A DNA stretch of 64,000 nucleotides from Holothuria scabra (lineage: Eukaryota; Echinodermata; Holothuroidea; Aspidochirotida; Holothuriidae), in the NCBI GenBank assembly GCA_037179385.1, contig CM074187.1, forward strand, positions 806,001-870,000, given 5' to 3'. The notes beneath the pieces were generated by a model that did not search any database, was not told the DNA's origin, and saw only the letters and a program-made list of their open reading frames with translations. The position numbers and the translations under genes are program-made. Shown here one piece after another: positions 1-14,084 of the stretch. Numbering within the stretch: position 1 is the first letter of the stretch; the number at the start of each line of letters is the position of its first letter.

Positions 1-1706
1 TTTCTTAAGTAAAGTGATAAACCACATGTAATTTAATCTTATGTTCCTAGGTGAGAGTAAAAAGGAAAAAAGAAAAACAAATTCAATACACATGATAGCT
101 ATTAAAGATAGATTTAACAACTACATTTTTTTTTATTGCAGGATGAAACTATAATCTAAAGTGTATCTGAAAATGCCTTACATTGAACTAAACCACCAAT
201 GACGGTAAAATCATTGTATCACCTTTAATACCCTATCTCCGAGATGTTTTTCTGATTCCAGTGCATCCCACAGTCCTAGGTGATAATGTTTGAGATCTGT
301 ATTGTTTCTTACAAAGAAATTGTGGTCCATCCGGCCTTTAATTGACAAGAATACCTGTCTTAAAATGGCTCTGGCTTAAAATCATTTTAAACCTTGATTA
401 CTGTTATGTCCTGTTCTTCCAACTATTTAACTAGAATACCAGGTGCCTTCAACTTTACTTACAAATTTGACCTCAAATGACCCCAAATGATATGTAAATG
501 ACTTTCACATTTTGAAACCACAGAAAATTACTGCAATATATTTAGGAAGTAAGAAGAGCACTATCTTGTTGATTTTATTCATTGCCAATGATTGTTTTGT
601 GGTACATCAACTGTCCAATAGTACTAGGGGCTGGCAACGACTGACATAGGAAGCAAAATAGATTGCTTTATGCAGAAACTATAATTAGCAACAATGTGAC
701 TAAATGGTAAACTGAGAAATTTATATCAAAACATTAATTGAAGTTTTCTCAATTTGACCCGAAATCGCAAATCTGTGTTTACCCTGCCAAAAATTGTCAA
801 TAACTTAAATTGTAAAATTGGCCCTTGCAGATCCTCAAACAACTATTTTTATTCTCCAAATCATTTCACAACAAACACTCAGATGCCAACAAAACCAATT
901 CTCCCGGTTTGGTGGCACTTCATCTGCACTTAAAATTGAAAGAAGAGTTAAATGTAGAGCTGAAAATATCAAGAGAGCACTGCCCTTTTCATTCTACTGT
1001 ACTGTGCCTGTAAGGACACTGAACAGAGCATCTCAAAGAGCAAAAAACTCAAAACAGAAGACTTATGTTTATATGGTACACATATACAGTATAGTAGCAC
1101 AAAGGCTACATGGGCTTTGAAAAGTACAAAATTGTATATGGCACCAAAACCATTCCCCAAAATAATTTTAAGGCAATGTTCTCTTGATTTGTGCTTATTT
1201 CTAGGGTGTTCAAATTTCAAACAAGAGTTGCAACATTTTTCAGTTCTTCACTTCATAAAGTCTATGCAAAGCTGACACTTTTTACATCATATCTCCTTAC
1301 CCCCTCCCCCCCCCCCCCCAAAAAAAAAAAGAACATTTCCCTTTTGTCATTTTCAGTAACATAACCAGCTTCAACAGTACATGGAATGGATAGCAATATA
1401 AAATTTCATTTCAATTATTTCCTAAATGTGACTGATACACTCATAAGAAAAGGTTTGTACTGATACTGACATATTTTTAAAGTGGGAAACTGATAATAGT
1501 GCAAAATTAACACATGAACTGATAACAAAGATGTACAGTATCAGCACCAATGATAAAGATACCATATGGTTGTATTTGTGATCAAAACATTGTACACCTA
1601 CTACCAACAGTTTGTGTACATCCAGCTACCACTTCTTTTCAGCTTCACAAAGTACAGTGGCAGTGGAAACCAGATCTGTCAGAATGACATTGACAAAATC
1701 CTTTAC
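1..1706 (-). other. Smad2/3 intron 3, partial
   Basis: Intronic sequence downstream of exon 3, running off the left edge. I searched it for the remaining linker and MH2 motifs and saw none. It is AT-rich. It contains a C-run followed by an A-run near 1308-1330 and a short segment near 466-490 resembling the TGACCT-rich repeat at 5.3 kb. No coding region is supported. Confidence 0.75.
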
Positions 1707-1856
1707 CTTGTGGGAGAGCAGGTGCAGGTTCAAGTGAGGTGATGTAATTCACATTCTCAGGCACTGGATTTGGTACTGAGCTAGCCGGTGGTGTGGTCTG
1801 AGGTGGGTTGGTGGCTAGATTTTCGGTGTTGACCGGAACCATGATAGGTGGGAGGT
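1707..1856 (-). CDS. Smad2/3: Smad2/3 coding exon 3 (start of linker)
   Basis: Third coding exon, 150 nt, with a polypyrimidine acceptor ending TTAAAG|ACC and donor CCACAAG|GTAAAG. The split codon G|AC joins exon 2 to give TPDLPPIMVPVNTE, matching the family pattern ETPVLPPVLVPRHTE at the MH1-linker junction. The rest is Pro/Thr/Ser/Asn-rich (NPPQTTPP, PVPENVNY, EPAPALPQ), which fits the disordered Smad linker. PENVNY aligns with the PENTNF segment of vertebrate Smad3. The PPGY motif recognised by WW-domain ubiquitin ligases is not in this exon and is expected in the next one, which lies beyond the left edge together with the MH2 domain and the C-terminal SSxS phosphorylation site. Linker identity is lower than MH1, as usual. 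Confidence 0.9.
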
Positions 1857-4825
<2,969 letters not shown>

Positions 4826-5158
4826 TTAAGTGAGAATGGGGGCTGGGGATTGTACAGTATGTAGGAAACAATACAGGATTTGTCTGCAGATATATCTTTG
4901 TAGTACTTGTAGAATGAATGCAGGGATCACTCAACTGATCATCTGTGAACATTTGTCGAAATTTATTCAGTTGGATTAAAGAACTATAAAACTTGCAACG
5001 TGGTTATTCGCACATTGACTAGTCACAGTCAACACGTTGACTAGCCAACAGTATGTGGTGACTGTTTACTTACAAGTCAAATCCGTCTAGCATGCACGAA
5101 ACATACACAAATGGGCAGATCAACGCCATCCAAGTGTATACATGTAAGGTACAGTACA

Positions 5159-5270
5159 CAGGCCTGATTTTTAGAATATTTTTAGGTTGTCCATTGGACA
5201 ACCTCTCATCAAAATTTTGGTTGTCCCAAATGATTTTGGTTGTCTGACTGAAAATGACAATAAACCAGAA
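5159..5270 (+). mobile_element. Partial copy of a GGTTGTCC-bearing element (left end)
   Basis: Begins CAGGCCTGATTTTTAG and continues with GGTTGTCC / GGACAACC inverted motifs. The element at 16712-17083 has the same kind of terminus and internal motifs. The right end is not seen. It runs into the TGACCT repeat array. Confidence 0.4.
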
Positions 5271-5329
5271 TGCAAAAATTCACTAAGGTTTCAATGACAA
5301 ATTTATGCAATACAACATCTAACCCCTGC

Positions 5330-5740
5330 TGATGCATCAAGATGACCTTTGACCTCCACCAAACACTGAATGGTCCTCCTTCAAACCAACACATCTACAT
5401 GCAAAGTATCAAATCAATCCAACTTTTATACCTGAAGATATTGTGCAAATAGGGTTTTCAGAGAATGGTCCCAAATGACCCCAGATGACCTTTGACCTGT
5501 ACCAAAAATGACAGTGTGCATACACTGTATCTTGACTATAATGCATGGATATACCAATCTACCCAAGTTTAGTAACTTAGAGACATTGTGTAAAAATTTT
5601 TTCTGAATTTGGCCTCTAGTGAACCCAGATGACCTTTGACCTCCACCAAAATTAACACACTTCTTCTCAGTATTGGGTATCTATATACCACATTTGAAAA
5701 CTGTCACATATTCCTACCTTGAGATATTGTGTTAACAAGC
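5330..5740 (+). repeat. Three-unit tandem repeat with DR1-like TGACCTTTGACCT motifs
   Basis: The 13-mer TGACCTTTGACCT occurs at 5343-5355, 5486-5498 and 5630-5642, a spacing of 143 and 144 bp. Flanking blocks are also shared between units: CCAGATGACC before, CTCCACCAAA after, and a later GAGATATTGTG-like block. On the minus strand the motif reads AGGTCAAAGGTCA, a perfect direct repeat with one-base spacer of the nuclear-receptor half-site. Whether this is functional or simply a dispersed repeat cannot be told from sequence. Confidence 0.75.
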
Positions 5741-7003
5741 AAGGCACCACAAACACCCACACACACACACATACAACACATGTCATCATGACTGCACAGG
5801 TTTCTACTATCATCGAAACCAAAGAGAAGACACTCAAAGTTGTCTGCGATTACATACGTAGTAAACAAAACATTCATTCATGAAGTTTCTCCACTGATTG
5901 TTTTCCCGCCAAAAATTTACTAGGCACGCTCACCAGAACAGCTCAAACTTTCTTGGAAGCACCAACACACCCATCCCAAGCTGGCTATTGATCAGCTGCT
6001 TGAAGCGGGCGGTGAGAACCTGTTTCTTTGGCCATTGCCATCGGACAAACATAACTGCCTGACGGCGTGCACATCACACTTGTACATATACTTTTCCAAC
6101 AGTGTTGCATTTACTTGAAACTTTTAAATGAACATGGAGTCATGATGCTTGATTTGTTTAAACACCAACAGTTGACTAAATCATGTACTCGGTACAAAAA
6201 TTAGTTTAAGCAATGTGCTAGTGAACATTTTATGTCAACTTTCATCGACTATCTCAATGAGGTGTGGAAGATTCTTTCAGAATCGTGAGCGGCAGGTCGG
6301 TTGTCTCATAAAGTAAGATAACGTTAGGCTTGTCTAGAATTAAAAAACAGTTACTCTATCATATGGCCAATGAAACATTCAGGACATATTTGGCAAGGGT
6401 TTGAGTGTTCTTCTTAGTCAACAGTTTTGTGTTTGTATGTGTCTTTGAGGCTCTGAAAACTAGTGGAGGGTGAGTTTCAACCAGTAACAAATAATAGTGA
6501 TTTTTTTCACTGCCGAGTTTGAACTATTTTGATGACACTACTCTCATCCGTACATTCAGCAATGTACTTGGTTAGGCTAGGCCTGCAATAAAATAGTATG
6601 TGGGAGCCTGCACGTCTGAATGTATTGCAATCAAGCCAGTTGTGTTTGCATGCCGAAAAATGGATGAAAACAAAACCTACAAGTGGGTGTAAATAAAGCA
6701 TGAAGTCAAGGAGCTAAACAGTACAGCTCTTTAGCATAAGTTCACCAATGCAGATTCCAAGACAAAACACCCCTCGAGTGGAAAGTACCAATGTACATGT
6801 CCTGATGAATGACAGGCGATACCAACGTCTTACTATCACTTTCTTGGGGGAATTTTTTGAGAGATACATTTTCAATGTGTGTGGGATATGTGTGCATGAA
6901 TGGCTAGTTGCTTAGTACAAAATCTACTCGTCTGTCAGGAAAGCCAAAAGGGTGGAAGTAGTTGTCTGACACACTTTTTACTCGTCACGGATGATAAGAC
7001 GAT

Positions 7004-7119
7004 CGTTAACTTTCAGCTCTAGTACAGTTTGAGACACCTGTGTACTGTACCTAGTTAGGACAACCGTTAACTTTCAGCTCTAGTACAGTTTGAGACACCT
7101 GTGTACTGTACCTAGTTAA
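7004..7119 (+). repeat. Direct tandem duplication, 61-bp period
   Basis: The block beginning CGTTAACTTTCAGCTC and ending CTGTACCTAGTTA is present twice, starting at 7004 and 7065, with near-perfect identity. It lies in Smad2/3 intron 1. Confidence 0.85.
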
Positions 7120-7378
7120 ATGTAACAAGCTAGGAATGCAATTTATTTCTTCTAGCTTGAAGTTTAACAACATGGATGATTAAGGTGAATTCAGAGTTCA
7201 TACCCTTGAGTCTCTAGAAAAAGCACTGTTCTTGCAGAAAAATGGAGCAAGAGTTCTTGTTTGAAGGGATTTATGGCGGCTACTCAATGTGCCAGTAAGC
7301 AGTCATGGCATGCTGCTGGCATAGTGTGTATTATTCTTAAGATACCCAGAGGAAAAAAGGGGATGTGCAGATAGGCCA

Positions 7379-8142
7379 GTGGCGTAGCTAGGATGTCATT
7401 GTAAGGGGGAAAACAAATGCTCCTGGGGGGCAACACCGTACAAGCAATATTTAGCTTTTATGAAGTCTAGTGCTGCATGTCAACTGTTATACCCATGCCT
7501 GTTCTTTACAAACAGGAGAACAGTAGGTCTATACTGTAGATCTACTGAACAAAACTAAATGCTAACAAAATCGATCAGCAAAGGAACTGCAAGTGGTGAG
7601 AAGTAAACCCTTTGACGATCTAGTAGAATATTACAAGGCTTTGAATTTAAGCAACCCTACTGTGTCCAGGGTTGTAATACAGTGGTAAGTGGCAGCAGGC
7701 ACTCACACACATTAACGTCTCAAGGATCACAATGGTATCTTATGCAGTGGTTTTCACTTCCAATTTATTCACTTATTGAAGTTAACAACCAAAACATGAC
7801 TTGCAGAAATTTATTGGATCTGCGAGTTAAATAAAGGGATTCCACTAGAAAAGGGGGAAATTTATTACTGCCAACCCCCCCTCTCCCCAGTCTGTATTGA
7901 AGGTACCTTGGTCAAAGTTACAGATGGGTTCAAGGGGAAAAAGCTTGCTTCCAGGCCACTATCAGACACAACCTGAAAGTTTCAAAGGCTATTTATTTAA
8001 GTTCAAACATTGCTGCACAGTGTTCACTTCTTAAATAATAAACTGAGATAGGGACATTTCTTTTTTATTTTTATGGAAATGAGGAGGGGACATTTTCCCC
8101 TCTTTCTTCTAGACAGGGGGGGAGACTCCCTTAACCCCACTG
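7379..8142. mobile_element. Possible non-autonomous hAT-like element
   Basis: Left end CAGTGGCGTAGCTAGG and right end ACCCCACTG, which reverse-complemented reads CAGTGGGGT. This is a weak terminal inverted repeat of the type seen several times elsewhere in the window. The flanking 8-mers do not clearly match, so the boundaries are provisional. Confidence 0.3.
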
Positions 8143-11100
8143 ATGAGAACACTGGCATCCCTTCCAATTCTTAGAATCATTAACAATGTCTGAACTACAT
8201 ACATGTATCGTGACATCCACACTGCCTCTCCTAATTAAGCAGCCACATTCTCAAGCCACCAGCTTCAAAAAAAAATAAACATATAGAGACTATAATTTTA
8301 TGAATTTCCACAAATTTGGAGCTCAGTGTCACTGGTAATTTTTAAAGGATACTGTAGTAATAATCTTTAAAGCCTTTTCTATTTAGAAGTGCTTTATAAT
8401 TTACATATACAGAAGTTGCATGGTAGGACTGCACATAGCTATTTTTGTGAGCCTTGGATCAGAACTGTCCAAGTTGTCAAGCCAGGGCATTGAAATGTTT
8501 AATGATAGAGTTATATGCAATTGGATGAAATTTATTTTACATTTTTTATTCATTTTCTTCTTTGCATGATCATTTTATCTAAACCCACTTATCAGCATGC
8601 ACTATAGATAACTCACTAATGGCATCCCTAGGAGAAACATTGTCAAATCAATTAATGTTTAACATTAGACACATGAGACCCAACCAGCTGTTTAAAAAGT
8701 ACATTTTTATCCAACTCCCAGAAAACTGCAGAGAAACATTAGGGTAAATTAGATCTCTTGAGAGGGGTTCCAATGTGCTAATTTGATAACAAAAGACTAA
8801 CTTTGAAGATAGTTTCACCATCCTTTGAGGCATGCAAACATGTACAACATGCACTGCCTACCCAGAACCTACACAACACATATAGTTCCCATCTTACAGT
8901 ATTTGAAATCAAAGGGCTGTCTGTCAGTAAGCTATTTGACAACATGTTAGGAAGCATGAGCAGGAATCTTATTGACCAATCAGAGACATTACAATTAGTT
9001 CCTGTAGTTGGATGGAGTTCTACTGCCCAATTTCTAACCTTTTACCTAGCTCCCAAGTTCTGAGAGGCTATAAGCGGGTCCAACTGATGTGTCCGTCAGA
9101 GGATTGCCGGCATGGGAGAGGGGTATATGGGGAGGGGGTGTCCTCTACCCCCTTTTTTTAATTTTAAAAGTGTCTACATGCAAAATGATGGCACTTTTTT
9201 GGCAAATCAGTCCCCCAAATTTCTCTAGGTTACTCCAAAAAAAGAGTTTTTTGTGGTAACCTAGAAAAAATTATTGTACTGAGAGATTTGCCAAAATAAT
9301 ACACTAACAAACGCATTATTACTAAAACCTCTCCTAATCACAATATTCAATCATTACTATTGCTGTAAATTTTGGTGCTGTACCGGTACAGTTTGGGAAT
9401 GTAAACTCAACATGTCACCGATGGTCATACAATGTTGCAAGTTATTTCCAATATAAATTTCCATACATTTCGCATGGCATTCTAGCCATGAAAACACACA
9501 GATTAGAATGTCAAGAACTGTCAAGAAAGTCCAGAATGTTCCTTTGATGGGAAACTCTGAGACAAGCCCTCCCTCTAATGCACAAAGAGGGCATTCATGT
9601 TTGCTACTGAACGCTGCGTTGCACCATGCTAATACAGTATTTACACAGTGACAGGAGTATAGCTGGGTATAGTTGCGACAGCAAACATATGTCCCTATAC
9701 ATACCTAGGCCTATGCATAGTATAGCAGAGCGAGCAGTTAAATGTGCTGTGAGGTACGATTTACTAAATTTGTAGTAATCAGCAAGCTGAATTAGCCTAT
9801 TTGTTAAATGTGAGGTTCTCTATTTAAGAATACTTCAGAAATTTGAAATGAGGTTTTTTTGGAGTGCTGGATGGGTCAGCGGGTTTGGGTGTTCAAATGC
9901 GGGTCAAACCCGTGAAATGCGTGTCACTTGGGAGGTATGCCTTTAAGTTGAGTGGAGCCTGCCAATACCTTTCTCTAGTTGTGGCTCTTTGGCTTGTTTT
10001 TCCTACTTTATTGCTTTTGCTGAGCAACAAGTCCATGTATGGCAAAAATCTGCTGTAGAAGATGAACTAGTCTGTGAACTCGAAGTGTACTACTGTTGCT
10101 ACCAAGTGATTGTACACACCTACATTGTACTGTACATATTGTTGTTGTTGATAAATGGCATTTTTACATGCTACTAAAGCCAAAAAAAGGATTTACAGTC
10201 CTTAAAGCCAGTGGTTTTGTACTGGTCACTAGATTTTTCCTGGGCAGCTTCATGGATGAATGTGCACACACAAGCACAGTACTTGAGTACTGAATTAAAC
10301 TTAATCCAAGGTACATCTTCCATAGGCTTGGTCTCACGTACCCCGCAATGGCTGGTATTACCCAGTGTTTACAAAAGGACAAAACCGCAGGTTAACACCG
10401 CATTTTCCAGCATGTGATCTCACTTACCCCGTGATAGTTTGATTGGGTTGTGTAACAAGGTCAAATATTTTGCGCGAAATTCGGCCAATGTTGATAAACA
10501 AGAAGCAAGAATCAGTCACTACTGAATGTGCACACATTCAACATGGAATTAAGCAGCTTATTTTATCCTATGCAATTTTATGCTTTGCTTTAATTCGCTT
10601 GATGCACATTCGAAGAAATGAAATCAGCCGTCGAAGGAAAAAAAATCGGGAAATGGCAGCAGAATAGTGCTGATTGTCGTGATCGATTAATCGTCAGTAG
10701 TCGCGATTACACTTTGGGAGTCCGATTAATCGCCTACTAAACCTAACTTACGATTTCTCGATCACACGTACTTAGCAACATATCCTACCCAACTAACACA
10801 AAATAAATGGAATAAACATGGAATCAATTTGTCAGAAATATTTCAAACAGTTTACTAACAGTTTTCTTACGTCTTTGCAATACCCTTCAATAGTGACAGT
10901 ACTTATTACTTGAGTCAAACTTGTGTCATAAAGTTCCAAAACTTTCGCTGTCGATCACTGCGCACATTCTATTCCAACACGTAACCTCGTGTCTTCCACC
11001 CACGCTATTAATACTGTTCTACCATCACACCGCACTCATCACTGCACTGCACACACAAACCGTTGAGTTGGTATTACAACAAGCAGCTCCTTGCACAAAC

Positions 11101-11492
11101 GAACTTCCACGTGTACACCGTGCACTCAGTGCACAGTGTGTACATACAGCCTGCTTCGCTCGATGTTCCTGGCGTTAGTTGTGACTGAGTTCCGATGAAC
11201 TTAATGAATAAACATAACAGAGCCATTCGACAGATATTATTGGTCAATAGGCCCTTGTTCCGCTAGAGTATGGGCTAAATATTTCCACGAGGCTTTGTTT
11301 TGAAGTTTAGCTGTGTCTCCGTGGTCAGTGCTTCTCTGTATTTAAAAGCATATTATTCTGAATTGATTTAAACCTACACCAAAATTCACTAAAATTTGGG
11401 GTTGTCTGTTTTTGAAACAGTACAATTTACTGGGTCTGTGTACTGAGTAGACTGGAAATTTGTTCTTTACCCTGAACATATTTTCTTTGAAT

Positions 11493-14084
11493 ATGGCAAC
11501 TACCGCAGAGTCTTCGGACTTTGAAATAGTTTCACCTGATTCCCACACGGTTCACAGCAAATACTGGGTCCACTTCGGCTTTCGGAAGGTTGATGGGGAA
11601 GTGAAGAAGGATGCTACTGTTTGCCGCTTGTGTAAAACTGTTCCAAAATTCCATAAAAATACGAGCGGTATGAAAAACCATTTACGGTTTATTCATCCAT
11701 CCGAATATCAGGACATTGAGCGGCAGCAACCATCTACAGCCATTGTAACAACCCCTGGACCAAGCGATTCCCAAAGTTCTTTGTTTCAGTTCATAAAAAA
11801 GAAAAATGTGGAGAAATTGCCATCATCATTGAAACGGGCCCGTGAAATTACAGACTCAAGTCAATTGTCAAGTGGGTAGCTAGGGACTTGAGACCTATGT
11901 CCATCGTCAGTGACCAGGGATTTTTGAACCTCATGGACATTTGTGCGCCGAGATACACTGTTCCACACCGATTAACTATCCAAAATCATATGGTGAAGCT
12001 TTACGATATGAAGCATACGATGCTAGTCGAAGAATTAAAGCAAGCACCAAGCATTAATCTCACCACAGATTGTTGGACTTCATTTGCCACAGACGCGTAC
12101 ATAGCCATAACATCACATTGGTTAAACAGCAAGTGGGATCAGAAGTCATTTGTGTTGCAAACACGAGAACTGAGAGAAAGTCACAACAGTGAAAACTTGG
12201 CAAATGCTTTGAAAAAATGTCTTGAAGACTTTCAGGTGCCCCTAACATCAGTAAAGGCTTGTACAACGGACAACGCATCAGCGGCTATTAACAGTATCCA
12301 ACTGTTGGATGGCGTTACGGATATCCCTTGCTTGGCGCATACGCTAAAACTTGCTGTCCAAAAAAGGTTACAGAGTGGGAGAGACGTTGCTAAAATTATC
12401 TCTCCGCTAAAAAGTACTGCAGCACATTTTCATACCTCTTCAAAAGACAGGTATCTTCTTAAGGAAAAACAAAAGCTACTTGGCATCGCAGAGCACGAGG
12501 TAATAAATGATTGCAAGACTCGCTGGAACAGTGCGTACGATATGATGACAAGTGCCATGGAGCAGCAGCCAGCAATCTCCGTGGTAATCATGGGGAAAAA
12601 ACTTTTGCACTTGGAACTTTCTGCTGGTGATTGGTCAAATGTGGAAGACATTGTACAAGTACTGCGGCCATTTAAAATAGCGACGCAGGCCATACCCACC
12701 GAAAAGTTCCCCTGTATTTCAGCCACTTTGCCCCTGATCCATCAGTTAATGAATGCAACCAAAACAAAGGAAAATGAAAATCAAGCAGTATCTACCCTGA
12801 AAACAGCCATTCACAATGACCTAGAAAAACGATACAACCAGGGAAGTCTGCGTGAACTTCTGAATATCGCGTCAATGTCTGATCCACGATTTAAGTCTTT
12901 GCCCCACTTGACTCACCATCCTGGTGAATCATACATTGAAATTAAACAGCAATTCAAGCTGATGGCCGCTACTGAATGTCAAGTGGATAACATATGTTCA
13001 CTACAAAACCAAAAAGCTGGAGCCAAGGTAAACACGGCAGAGGAAGATTCGCCGTCCCCCTCTAATTGGTTAAAAACAGCCCTGCATGCAATGGGGTCTT
13101 TGTTTGATGATTTCGTCGCGGAGGAATCTCATAATGAGGGTGCCGAAGATCATTCTGTGGTTGTTGGAAAGGAGGTGGACCGATATTTGAGTGACGAGGG
13201 ATTAGCCATTAGCAAAAATCCACTATGTTACGAGACGACATCAACCAGATTGAATCCTTGGACGAGCGAGTGAAAAGTTCTAGAAAGTGCTAGCATCGGT
13301 GTTGTCTCTCGAGCATATTCAACGGGTAACCCCAGAGAACAGTCGCACAGTTACTGGAAACTACTGTATGATGTAATGGCCTAATAATAGCCAACTTGTG
13401 ATTATGGGTTACTGAGCCCAGATCATTCGTTGTTTGTTTTGTACGAGATCAAACGAGACGTTTCCATAAGAGTAAGTTCCAGACTTTTCTGGAAGAACTA
13501 CCAGGCGTATAAAAGGTCATGCAAGAACTGTGACAGGGAGAGAAGAGAACAGAAGATACACAGATAATACAGAAACCAGACGTCTGCTTCGCCGCCTAAC
13601 GCTGTAATTGTGTCGCCATTTACCGATCACTATAGTCTTCATCCTGCCTTCGCGGAACCGAGTCCTACGCTGTGCTGCTGTACAATCGACGCTAACAACA
13701 CTAGTACTACCCCTTGGACAAAGAGTGATACCTTAAGCTGTAAAAGATTGTAAGTAGATTTAAGAGTAATTGTTGTAACTTTAAGGAGATAAGAGGTGAA
13801 TAATAATCAAGTTGTTGATTTTAATCTCGCTCTTCTGGGGTCTTTCGCTGTTATTGGTTTGTATTGCGACCAAGCCGTAACAACTAGAATGGTGGTAAAA
13901 CCACCAGTATGTTTACCCCCATTGCGCCCTTTTGGCCAAAAAGTTGTTGGGTATGCCCACCACCTCAGTCCCTTCCGAGCAAGTTTTTTCCACTGCTGGA
14001 AATATTGTTACCAAAAAGCGATCCAGCTTGAGCCCAGCAAATGTTGATTGTCTGGTTTTTCTGGCGGAAAACAGCAGCCTGTAG
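11493..14084 (+). pseudogene. hAT-superfamily (BED zinc finger) transposase, inactivated
   Basis: DNA transposase remnant. The first part (11493-11879) holds a BED zinc finger with CRLC and HLRFIH ligands. The second (from about 11880) starts DLRPMSIVSDQGF and shows hAT catalytic-core signatures: NLTTDCWTS, KACTTDNASA, CLAHTLKLAVQ and TRWNSAYDMM. The C-terminal dimerisation domain is split: reading stops soon after NPL, then resumes past an insertion with EWW, LAKKLLGMPTTSVPSEQVFSTAG and CLVFLAENSSL, ending at the stop at 14082-14084. Three lesions are visible: a one-base frameshift near 11866-11880, a 657-bp solo LTR at 13226-13882, and an in-frame TAA right after the WW pair where this family normally has a coding codon. 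The element is sense relative to the window and antisense to the surrounding Smad2/3 intron. Its termini are not resolved, but ATTAATCG-type motifs near 10681-10731 and GATTAACGATTAC near 14181-14193 may be subterminal repeats. Confidence 0.92.
13226..13882 (+). mobile_element. Solo LTR inserted in the hAT transposase
   Basis: A 657-bp segment starting TGTTACGAGACG and ending CCAAGCCGTAACA. Its ends are perfect 7-bp inverted repeats (TGTTACG/CGTAACA) with canonical TG...CA termini. It is flanked on both sides by ACTA (13222-13225 and 13883-13886), a 4-bp target duplication. Removing it together with one ACTA rejoins the transposase in frame (N-P-L-E-W-W). A TATA-like GCGTATAAAAGG sits near 13505. 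No internal retrotransposon sequence remains, so this is the product of LTR-LTR recombination. The 4-bp duplication fits a Ty3/Gypsy-type integrase, but the family is not identified. Confidence 0.92.

Noticed and set aside
818..1220. Overlapping short open frames in Smad2/3 intron 3
   Set aside because: No similarity to Smad linker or MH2 and no splice-site support.
10921..11178. 85-residue open frame upstream of the hAT transposase
   Set aside because: Not recognisable, and the region is more likely the 5' untranslated or subterminal part of the transposon.
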